From contig CALEJX010000280.1 of NCBI GenBank assembly GCA_937898375.1, forward strand, positions 1 through 11,586: DNA of 11,586 nt. The letters run 5' to 3'. Within the stretch, counting starts at the first letter, position 1. Each line of letters begins with the position of its first letter. Below the pieces are notes generated by a model, which ran no database searches, was not told where the DNA came from, and saw only the letters and a program-made list of their open reading frames with translations. This stretch comes from an uncultured Ruminococcus sp. GTDB taxonomy: Bacteria > Bacillota > Clostridia > Oscillospirales > Ruminococcaceae. Below, piece by piece: positions 6,450 to 11,586 of this stretch. Made by a program: the position numbers and the translations under genes.

Positions 6450-6507
6450 ATTACATTAAGGTTACAATCAAGTACAAGATTTCGTACAGTTGTAACATTG
6501 CTGTAAT
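6450..6507. promoter_or_regulatory. Candidate operator: head-to-head pair of ATTACA-N5-GTTACAA boxes
   Basis: Plus strand 6450-6467 and minus strand 6507-6490 carry the same composite 18-bp box, ATTACA-N5-GTTACAA, in inverted orientation. Within each box the TTACA cores start 11 bp apart (6451/6462, and 6491/6502 as TGTAA), one helical turn, and the two boxes are offset by 40 bp. Direct hexamers in 11-bp phase are typical of OmpR/PhoB-family response regulator sites, so an activator or repressor of the divergent promoters is plausible. The arms could also form a long imperfect hairpin if transcribed. The regulator is unknown. Confidence 0.5.
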
Positions 6508-6513
6508 TTTCAC

Positions 6514-6550
6514 CGAAAAAGTCGAAAAAATTGTCGAAAATTTATCAAAA
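6514..6550 (+). promoter_or_regulatory. Phased A-tracts with Spo0A-box-like motifs upstream of the 6566 promoter
   Basis: A-runs begin at 6516, 6525, 6537 and 6547, roughly every 10-12 bp, just upstream of the -35 at 6566; this suggests curved DNA or an UP-like element. CGAAAA occurs three times (6514, 6523, 6535); 6532-6538 is TGTCGAA, an exact match to the Spo0A box, and 6520-6526 (AGTCGAA) differs by one base. Such a 7-mer is expected about once by chance in a window this size, so Spo0A control is only a hypothesis. Confidence 0.35.
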
Positions 6551-6565
6551 TATCCTTATTCACTA

Positions 6566-6594
6566 TTGATTTTTTGAATGGGTTGTGTTAAAAT
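6566..6594 (+). promoter_or_regulatory. Vegetative promoter for a leader or small RNA upstream of murA
   Basis: TTGATT (6566-6571) and TAAAAT (6589-6594) with an exact 17-bp spacer and a TGT extended -10. Predicted start near 6601, 227 bp before murA, in front of a structured segment that ends in a terminator-like hairpin. A-tracts lie immediately upstream. Confidence 0.7.
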
Positions 6595-6600
6595 ATAAGA

Positions 6601-6741
6601 GTTGGATATTCTATTATTAAGAGTATGTGAACGTTTGTTCTTTATATAGACCGCCATAGCCTGCGTTATATGGGCAGATTTAACGATTGCTTGTGTGTAT
6701 GTTAAATGATTTTAACCAAATCGTTGAAATTCCTGCTTTTT
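6601..6741 (+). ncRNA. Candidate structured small RNA or attenuated murA leader
   Basis: This stretch lies between a good promoter and a hairpin with a T-run and has no open frame of useful length. Four successive stems can be drawn: ATATTCT/AGAGTAT (6606-6612 with 6620-6626, 7-nt loop), GAAC/GTTC (6629-6640), CCATA/TATGG (6654-6658 with 6669-6673), and the long terminal hairpin at 6674-6736 followed by TTTTT. A transcript would be about 140 nt. I do not recognise a known RNA family; it does not show the closing end-to-end stem of 6S RNA. It could instead be a premature-termination leader of murA, whose own promoter lies just downstream. Confidence 0.45.
6674..6741 (+). terminator. Terminator-like hairpin with U-tract upstream of murA
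   Basis: GCAG-ATTT-AACGATT (6674-6688) pairs with AATCGTT-g-AAAT-tc-CTGC (6719-6736) with two small bulges; inside is a second perfect hairpin GTTAAA-TGAT-TTTAAC (6701-6716). TTTTT (6737-6741) and then TTTTATTTTT follow. The stem is AT-rich for an intrinsic terminator, so termination may be partial. Confidence 0.5.
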
Positions 6742-6763
6742 GCTTTTATTTTTCCTGCGGCTG

Positions 6764-6772
6764 TGGTATAAT
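6764..6772 (+). promoter_or_regulatory. murA promoter, extended -10
   Basis: TGGTATAAT is a perfect extended -10; no good -35 hexamer is found 16-18 bp upstream. Expected start near 6779, giving a leader of about 50 nt that can fold GAG-c-GTCGG (6778-6786) against CCGAC-aat-CTC (6799-6809), just ahead of the AAGGAG ribosome site at 6813-6818. Confidence 0.65.
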
Positions 6773-6827
6773 AATCTGAGCGTCGGCAGAGAAAGAAACC
6801 GACAATCTCGTTAAGGAGTGTGTAAAC

Positions 6828-8114
6828 TTGGAGAAGTTTGTTATACATGGAGGAAAGCCGCTGCATGGTACTGTGCAGATAAGCGGTGCGAAAAACGCTG
6901 CTGTTGCATTGGTTGCGGCAACTATCCTGTGCGACGAGCCGTGCGTTCTTGAGAACGTGCCTGAGATAAGCGATATAACTAAGTGTATGAAGATCCTGCG
7001 TGAAATGGGCGCAGAGGTCAGACTTTTAGATAAAAATACTATATATTTTGACACTAAGGGCATTAAAAAGCCAGAAGTGCCTTATGAACTTGCAAGAACA
7101 ATGAGAGCGTCATGCTATTTCCTCGGCACACTGCTTGGAAGATTTCACGAGGCTTTTGTTCCAATGCCGGGCGGCTGTGACCTTGGCGACAGACCAATAG
7201 ATCAGCATTTGAAAGCTTTCAAGGCGCTTGGTGCGTCTGACGAGATAGTAAATGGAGCCAATCACGTCACTGCGGACGAGCTTGTGGGCAATCAGATATA
7301 CTTTGACTTTGTTACTGTCGGTGCGACTATGAACGCCATATTTGCCGCTGTAAAGGCAAAGGGTCTTACTATAATCGAAAATGCGGCTAAAGAGCCTCAT
7401 ATCGTTGACCTTGCGAACTTCCTCAACTCAATGGGAGCTGATATCAGAGGCGCTGGTACTGACGTTATCAAGATAAGAGGCGTTGAGTATCTTAAGGGCG
7501 TTACCTATGCGACTATCCCTGACCAGATAGAAGCAGGCACTTATATGGTAGCGGCGGCTGCCACAAAGGGCGACGTTGTTATCGCAAACGTTATCCCGAA
7601 GCACCTTGAGTCTATCACGGCAAAGCTCCGCAAGGTGGGCGTAAATGTTGAGGAAAGCGACGAGAGCGTTCATGTTTGGGTGGACGGTCCGCTTATGAAA
7701 ACATCTATAAAGACTATGCCGCACCCTGGTTTCCCTACTGATATGCAGCCGCAGTTCTCAACACTGCTGACGCTTGCAGAGGGTACGAGCATTGTAACTG
7801 ATGATATTTTTGACAACAGATTCAGATATGTGGCTGAGCTTAGAAGAATGGGCGCTGACATTTCTGTTGACGGCAAGGTGGCTGTTATACAGGGCGTTGG
7901 CAAGCTCAAGGGCGCTCCTGTTGTGGCAACTGACCTGAGAGCGGGCGCTGCCATGGTAATAGCAGGACTTGCCGCAGAGGGCACAACTGAGATAGACAAT
8001 ATTTTCTACATTGAAAGAGGATATGAAAAGATAGACGAGAAGCTCAGAGGGCTTGGAGCTGACATTCAGCGTGTTTACAAGCCTGACGCTAACGAAATGG
8101 AGCTTAGCGGCTGA
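6828..8114 (+). CDS. murA: UDP-N-acetylglucosamine 1-carboxyvinyltransferase (TTG start)
   Basis: Catalyses the first committed step of peptidoglycan synthesis in the cytoplasm, transferring enolpyruvate from PEP to UDP-GlcNAc; it is the fosfomycin target. The 428-residue protein has the usual length and the EPT inside-out barrel repeats. Substrate residues K22 and N23 (SGAKNAA), the reactive cysteine C117 in MPGGCDLGDRP, and D305 in GFPTDMQ are all present, so the enzyme should be active and, having Cys rather than Asp, fosfomycin-sensitive by target. The start is TTG 6828, 9 nt after AAGGAG (6813-6818), yielding MEKFVIHGGKPLHGTVQISG as in relatives. It stands alone: its own promoter and leader before it, and a strong terminator 18 bp after its stop. 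Many Firmicutes carry two MurA copies; which paralogue this is cannot be said. Confidence 0.98.
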   Translation: MEKFVIHGGKPLHGTVQISGAKNAAVALVAATILCDEPCVLENVPEISDITKCMKILREMGAEVRLLDKNTIYFDTKGIKKPEVPYELARTMRASCYFLGTLLGRFHEAFVPMPGGCDLGDRPIDQHLKAFKALGASDEIVNGANHVTADELVGNQIYFDFVTVGATMNAIFAAVKAKGLTIIENAAKEPHIVDLANFLNSMGADIRGAGTDVIKIRGVEYLKGVTYATIPDQIEAGTYMVAAAATKGDVVIANVIPKHLESITAKLRKVGVNVEESDESVHVWVDGPLMKTSIKTMPHPGFPTDMQPQFSTLLTLAEGTSIVTDDIFDNRFRYVAELRRMGADISVDGKVAVIQGVGKLKGAPVVATDLRAGAAMVIAGLAAEGTTEIDNIFYIERGYEKIDEKLRGLGADIQRVYKPDANEMELSG

Positions 8115-8132
8115 TAAATATTGAAAATTCTG

Positions 8133-8161
8133 CGGCGGCATATTATTTGCCGCCGTTTTTT
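8133..8161 (+). terminator. Intrinsic terminator after murA
   Basis: CGGCGGCA (8133-8140) and TGCCGCCG (8148-8155) form a perfect 8-bp GC-rich stem with a 7-nt loop, followed directly by six T's. The next gene starts only 23 bp later with no promoter in between, so some read-through is likely. Confidence 0.92.
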
Positions 8162-8183
8162 ACGGCATTTGAGAGGACATGAT

Positions 8184-9008
8184 ATGGAGCTTTTTATTTC
8201 TGACCTTGACGGAACACTGCTTGACGGCAATGCTGAGGTGACAGGGTTCACGAGGGACACTTTGAACAGGCTCATGGCAAAGGGGCTTAATTTCACCGCC
8301 GCCACCGCAAGGACGCTTGCTTCCGCAGGAAAAATACTTTCGGGGCTTGACCTAAAACTTCCCGTTATACTTATGAACGGCGTGCTTATTTATGATATGG
8401 CGGAGAAAAAATACGTCAGGATAAACAGCCTTTCAGGGGAGCTTTGCCAGCTTATCTTAAGGCTTGCGAAAGGGCTTGGACTAGAGCCTTTTATGTACTT
8501 GGTTTCGGATAATCAGCTTTCTACAAGATATGAACGGCTTGCTTCTCCTGCTATGGAGAGTTTTTACAACGAGCGCAGAGAGAAATATTACAAGTCTTTC
8601 ACGCAGGTGGACGACCTTTCTCAGCACACTGACAATGTGATATACTTCACATTTATTGCAGAGAAAGAAAAGCTTGCGCCGCTTTATGACGCTCTTAAAG
8701 ATAATGAAAAGCTGAATATCACATACTATTATGATGTTTATGACAATGAGCTTTGGTATCTTGAAGCGTTCTCATCGGCGGCTTCTAAGGAGCAGGGTGT
8801 CAGGTATCTTCGTGAGAAATACGGATTTGACTTTATCACGGCTTTTGGGGACAACACCAACGACCTGCCTATGTTCAGGGCGGCGGATAAGACCGTGGCG
8901 GTGAAAAACGCCTGCAAAGAGGTGCTTGAAAGCTGTGACGAGGTGACAGGCTCAAACGAGGAAAACGGCGTTGCAGAGTATCTTCTGAAAACTTTTGAAA
9001 GGAATTAG
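8184..9008 (+). CDS. HAD-superfamily (Cof-type) phosphatase
   Basis: A 274-residue haloacid dehalogenase-type hydrolase of the Cof/YidA group, which dephosphorylate sugar phosphates, flavin nucleotides and similar metabolites in the cytoplasm; the substrate is unknown. Motif I is ISDLDGTLL with nucleophile D7 and acid/base D9; motif III lysine is K202 in ASKEQGVRYL; motif IV is FGDNTNDLPMF (221-231) with D223 and D227 for Mg. The large C2-type cap lies between about 85 and 190. Motif II reads VILMNGVL (61-68), without the Ser/Thr that usually precedes NG. The frame extends to a TTG at 8121, but that would place the murA terminator inside the gene; ATG 8184, 6 nt after AGAGGA, is chosen. It leads an operon with walJ (2-bp gap) and rlmH. 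Confidence 0.93.
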   Translation: MELFISDLDGTLLDGNAEVTGFTRDTLNRLMAKGLNFTAATARTLASAGKILSGLDLKLPVILMNGVLIYDMAEKKYVRINSLSGELCQLILRLAKGLGLEPFMYLVSDNQLSTRYERLASPAMESFYNERREKYYKSFTQVDDLSQHTDNVIYFTFIAEKEKLAPLYDALKDNEKLNITYYYDVYDNELWYLEAFSSAASKEQGVRYLREKYGFDFITAFGDNTNDLPMFRAADKTVAVKNACKEVLESCDEVTGSNEENGVAEYLLKTFERN

Positions 9009-9010
9009 CT

Positions 9011-9796
9011 ATGGCAAGGATATATCCACTTTTTTCATCAAGCAAGGGCAACAGCTCTTTTATCGGCAACAGCGACGGCGGGATACTTGTTGACGCAGGG
9101 GTATCATGCAAACGCCTTTGCGACGCTTTGAAAGCCAACGAGATAGACCCTGCAGTGATACAGGGAATTTTTATCACCCACACACATTCAGACCATGTTT
9201 CGGGGCTTAAAGTTCTCACGAAGAAGTATCATATCCCTGTGTTTGCGCAGAAAACAAATCTCGAGATACTTGTATCTGACGGCAAGATAGACCCTGCCTG
9301 TGATGTCAACGAGGTGGACTGCGGTGAAGTGTGCATAGGAGATTACGCCGTAAAGGCTTTCACCACATTTCACGATACCCCTGCAAGCTGTGGATATCAG
9401 ATAAAGACCCCTGACGGCAGGCAGGTATGCGTATGCACCGACCTTGGCACTATTACAAATGAAGTGGATATGCACCTGAGCGGTTCTGACCTTGTTTTGC
9501 TGGAGTCAAATTATGATGAGTCAATGCTAAAGAATGGTCCTTATCCATACGAGCTGAAAAGGCGCATTGCTTCAGACCACGGACACCTTTCAAACTCAGC
9601 CTGCGGAGAACAGCTAAAAAAGCTTATGAAAGCAGGCACATACAAGTTTATTCTTGGGCATTTAAGTCAGGAAAACAACACGCCTTTGCAGGCTGAAAAT
9701 TCGGCTGTGGGTGCGCTTGGGGATTACGAGCGCAACAGCGACTACATTTTACATATAGCGAAGCCTGAGGGCAGCGGAATGGCGGTGGCATTTTGA
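9011..9796 (+). CDS. walJ: Metallo-beta-lactamase-fold hydrolase WalJ (YycJ)
   Basis: A 261-residue MBL-fold protein resembling Bacillus YycJ/WalJ, thought to be a metal-dependent nuclease or phosphodiesterase linked to the WalRK system and DNA replication or repair. The metal-binding motif HTHSDH is at 57-62; further likely ligands are D144 in CTDLG and H217 in LGHLSQENN. LFSSSKGNSSF near the start, LLESNYDESML (163-173), YPYELKRRIASDHGHLSN (178-195) and HLSQENN are all hallmarks of this family. ATG 9011 is served by AAAGGA, which lies in the 3' end of the HAD gene. The stop overlaps the rlmH start by 4 bp. In Bacillus subtilis walJ and rlmH also lie close together, which supports the call; no walRK genes are present in this window. 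Confidence 0.9.
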   Translation: MARIYPLFSSSKGNSSFIGNSDGGILVDAGVSCKRLCDALKANEIDPAVIQGIFITHTHSDHVSGLKVLTKKYHIPVFAQKTNLEILVSDGKIDPACDVNEVDCGEVCIGDYAVKAFTTFHDTPASCGYQIKTPDGRQVCVCTDLGTITNEVDMHLSGSDLVLLESNYDESMLKNGPYPYELKRRIASDHGHLSNSACGEQLKKLMKAGTYKFILGHLSQENNTPLQAENSAVGALGDYERNSDYILHIAKPEGSGMAVAF

Positions 9797-10278
9797 TTAG
9801 GATAAATCTTATTACTGTTGGAAAGCTGAAAGAAAAATACTGGCGTGACGCTGCGGCGGAATATTCAAAGCGGCTTGGAGCTTTCTGCAAGCTTGATATC
9901 GTTGAGCTGAACGAGTCAAGGTTATCTGACAGCCCCTCTGAAAAGGAGATAGCGGCGGCGCTTGAAAACGAAGCAAAAGCCATGAAAAGCTACACTGACA
10001 TCAAGGGCGCATACAACATTGCAATGTGCATTGAGGGCAAGCAGATTTCAAGCGAAAAGCTATCCAAAAAGCTCAGCGAATGCGGTCTGAATGGATTTAG
10101 CACAGTGAATTTCATAATAGGCTCGTCATTCGGCATTGCCCCTGAGATAAAGGCGAAAGCTGACCTGCGGTTATCAATGTCGGAGATGACCTTTCCGCAT
10201 CAGCTTGCAAGGATAATGCTTTTGGAGCAGGTTTACAGGGCTTTTCAGATAAGTGCTAATACTAGGTATCATAAGTGA
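9793..10278 (+). CDS. rlmH: 23S rRNA (pseudouridine1915-N3)-methyltransferase RlmH (TTG start)
   Basis: SPOUT-class methyltransferase that methylates N3 of pseudouridine 1915 in helix 69 of 23S rRNA on assembled 70S ribosomes. The 161-residue length fits. MIRINLITVGKLKEKYW is the typical start; the SAM-binding trefoil knot is seen in FIIGSSFGI (107-115) and in SEMTFPHQLARIMLLEQVYRA (130-150), and the protein ends in the conserved YHK. The motif usually written IGGS reads IGSS here. The TTG start lies inside the walJ stop (TTGA overlap); no clear Shine-Dalgarno precedes it, only a G-rich GGCGGTGG, so re-initiation from walJ is likely. Last gene of the HAD-walJ-rlmH operon, followed by a 12-bp perfect hairpin terminator. 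Confidence 0.96.
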   Translation: MIRINLITVGKLKEKYWRDAAAEYSKRLGAFCKLDIVELNESRLSDSPSEKEIAAALENEAKAMKSYTDIKGAYNIAMCIEGKQISSEKLSKKLSECGLNGFSTVNFIIGSSFGIAPEIKAKADLRLSMSEMTFPHQLARIMLLEQVYRAFQISANTRYHK

Positions 10279-10295
10279 ATTTCGGATATGACAAA

Positions 10296-10330
10296 ACCGC
10301 CGCAACCAAACTCGGTTGCGGCGGTAATTT
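10296..10330. terminator. Bidirectional terminator between convergent rlmH and the lipoprotein gene
   Basis: ACCGCCGCAACC (10296-10307) and GGTTGCGGCGGT (10314-10325) form a perfect 12-bp stem with a 6-nt loop. The plus strand is followed by AATTTTAT and the minus strand by TTTTG, so it can stop transcription from both sides. Confidence 0.9.
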
Positions 10331-10336
10331 TATCTG

Positions 10337-11586
10337 CTATGAATTATTATTCTTGCTGTAATACTCGGTCTGTTTATCGTAGACCACTTTCGGCGTGTAA
10401 CGCTTTATCGCCTTGTTGTTTACCTTGATGTCAAGTTTTTCTACCCAGCTTGTTATCTTCTCCTGAAATTCATCGCTCTTCATTTCTTTGAGAAGATCTT
10501 CATGGTTGTCCTTGGCATATTCTGTATCTCTATCCTTGATATCGCCCTTGATGAGAATGTAATATGCGTTATCGTCCTCGTAAGCTGTTGCAACATCTGT
10601 GCTCATTCCGCTTACTTCTTTGAGTATCTTGCCGTTTGTTGTGTCTTTCTGTGAATCGTCCATTGTGCCGTAGTTCATCATTTTCTCATTTGCGTATGGG
10701 TCAGGTGTTGATGATGAGCTGTCTGTTGACGAGTCGCTGTCTACAGCTGAGCTTGAATCTGCTGTGCTGTCAGATACAGAAGATGTATCGTCGGAAGCTG
10801 TGGAACTTGTGTCGATATCTGATACGGAAGATGTGTCGTCTGAGGCTGCGGAGCTGTCTGCGGCTGATGAAGAATCACTGTCAGCGGCAGAGCTTGAATT
10901 CTTTGAAGCAACATAGTCGTTGTACTCGTCTATAATGCTGTCGAAATCGTCAAATGAAACGCCCTGAGCCTTTTCAAGGAACTCGTCTCTTTCAGCCTTT
11001 GCTTCCTCGTTGGCGGCGCTTGCCGAGTCTGTAGAAGAGTCGGTGGACGATGATGAAGAATCAGTAGAAGCGGCTGTTTTTGCAAAGGAGATGGACTTAT
11101 ATCTCAGGTAGTTATCATCAAGATACTTCACCATTTCGTCATCAGAAACGGCTTCCTCGCCGCCCTCTGCGTAGTAATAATCAAAAAGCTCGTCTCTCAT
11201 TTTTGAGCCTTTGAGCGCAAGCTTTACAGACTCCTTTGAGATACCCTCATACTCGTAAAACTCGCCCTGAGAATCCCATGTGCTGCTTATGCTGTCATTT
11301 ATAGACTTAAGGTCCTCGTCAGAAAGAGTAAGTCCAAGCTCGTTGAACTTGTCAACTATAGCCGCATACTCCTTAGTTGCGGTGAGAGCGTAATCTGAAA
11401 GATACTCGTCAAATGCCTTTCCGTCAACTTTCTGATCGAAATAGTCCTTTGTGATGCCGTTCTGATAATACATCATTGTCATCTGATAGGACATTTCTGT
11501 AAGCTCATTATAAATGTAGATACCTGCGTTTATTTTGCTGTCCCCTGCTGTCATTGCATAGCTTGTATCGGAACAAGCTGTAAGGC
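10337..11586 (-). CDS. PrsA/SurA-like lipoprotein with Ser/Asp-rich inserts, 5' end cut by window
   Basis: Likely an extracytoplasmic, membrane-anchored folding factor of the PrsA/SurA type; peptidyl-prolyl isomerase activity is inferred, not shown. The frame is open to the right edge and reads LTACSDTSYAMTAGD there; LTAC is a lipobox, so the mature protein begins at this Cys and the true start and signal peptide lie beyond 11586. The first ATG inside the window (11554) is not the start. From the Cys the mature part has 412 residues: an alpha-helical SurA_N-like region (about 10-165), a short Ser/Asp stretch (about 167-186), a segment AKAERDEFLEKAQGVSFDDF, a longer Ser/Asp/Ala-rich stretch (about 225-292), then NGKILKEVSGMSTDVATAYEDDNAYY-type sequence like the end of a parvulin domain, and a basic-acidic tail. 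The low-complexity inserts seem to split a degenerate parvulin domain. Convergent with rlmH. Confidence 0.7.
   Translation of the reverse strand, partial: LTACSDTSYAMTAGDSKINAGIYIYNELTEMSYQMTMMYYQNGITKDYFDQKVDGKAFDEYLSDYALTATKEYAAIVDKFNELGLTLSDEDLKSINDSISSTWDSQGEFYEYEGISKESVKLALKGSKMRDELFDYYYAEGGEEAVSDDEMVKYLDDNYLRYKSISFAKTAASTDSSSSSTDSSTDSASAANEEAKAERDEFLEKAQGVSFDDFDSIIDEYNDYVASKNSSSAADSDSSSAADSSAASDDTSSVSDIDTSSTASDDTSSVSDSTADSSSAVDSDSSTDSSSSTPDPYANEKMMNYGTMDDSQKDTTNGKILKEVSGMSTDVATAYEDDNAYYILIKGDIKDRDTEYAKDNHEDLLKEMKSDEFQEKITSWVEKLDIKVNNKAIKRYTPKVVYDKQTEYYSKNNNS

Noticed and set aside
6601..6741. 6S RNA, T-box or a known riboswitch
   Set aside because: No closing end-to-end stem as in 6S RNA, no T-box sequence, and no riboswitch core that I can recognise; left as an unknown candidate.
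7110..8141. Several minus-strand open frames opposite murA
   Set aside because: Antisense shadows of a well-supported gene, with no ribosome sites, family motifs or promoters.
8121..8183. TTG start giving the HAD protein a 21-residue basic N-terminal extension
   Set aside because: The extension is the murA terminator hairpin read as protein; ATG 8184 has a proper ribosome site and puts the DxD motif at the usual position.
10636..10935. Plus-strand open frame of 99 codons opposite the Ser-rich lipoprotein region
   Set aside because: It exists only because Ser/Asp codons in low-complexity sequence lack stops on the other strand; no ribosome site or recognisable protein.

Overview
The window looks like chromosomal DNA of a low-to-moderate GC Firmicute of the class Clostridia, most plausibly a Ruminococcus-type member of the Oscillospiraceae. 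The reasons are Gram-positive style Shine-Dalgarno sites (AGGAG/GGAGG), frequent TTG starts, a walJ-rlmH neighbour pair, a NusG-II plus Gx-transporter pair, and a PrsA-like Ser/Asp-rich lipoprotein. The genus is my inference; no rRNA gene is present to settle it. Most genes are core housekeeping genes and I see no transposase, phage gene or CRISPR array.

Layout. 1-2809 (minus strand): glmM, a cysteine-motif flavodoxin-fold oxidoreductase and a class I SAM-dependent rRNA-methyltransferase-like gene, closely packed in that order of transcription; the methyltransferase runs off the left edge. 2810-3077: an intergenic repeat cluster with several short hairpins and a 7-bp tandem repeat. 3078-5322 (minus): the complete ruvC-ruvA-ruvB Holliday-junction operon with an extended -10 promoter. 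5418-6414 (minus): a NusG domain II protein and a Gx-transporter membrane protein, with a good promoter (TTGACG-17-TATACT) and a terminator whose stem includes the last stop codon. 6415-6827: a divergent control region without protein genes. 6828-8114 (plus): murA with its own terminator. 8184-10278 (plus): HAD phosphatase, walJ and rlmH, nearly gap-free, ending in a strong two-way terminator. 10337-11586 (minus): a PrsA/SurA-like lipoprotein whose start lies beyond the right edge.

How the genes fit together. GlmM and MurA act in the UDP-GlcNAc to peptidoglycan precursor route. RuvABC forms the branch-migration and resolvase machine. WalJ and RlmH are a pair also found near each other in the Bacillus wal region. 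The lipoprotein probably works outside the membrane.

The most interesting part is 6380-6830. Besides the NusG-II gene promoter and the murA extended -10 promoter it holds: a third promoter (TTGATT-17-TAAAAT, plus strand) whose predicted transcript of about 140 nt folds into successive hairpins and ends in a hairpin plus U-tract, so it may be a small RNA or an attenuated murA leader; a head-to-head pair of 18-bp composite boxes ATTACA-N5-GTTACAA resembling sites of OmpR/PhoB-type regulators; phased A-tracts with Spo0A-box-like TGTCGAA motifs; and a GAAC-N4-GTTC match to the Gram-positive LexA core. None of these is proven here; they are readings of sequence pattern.
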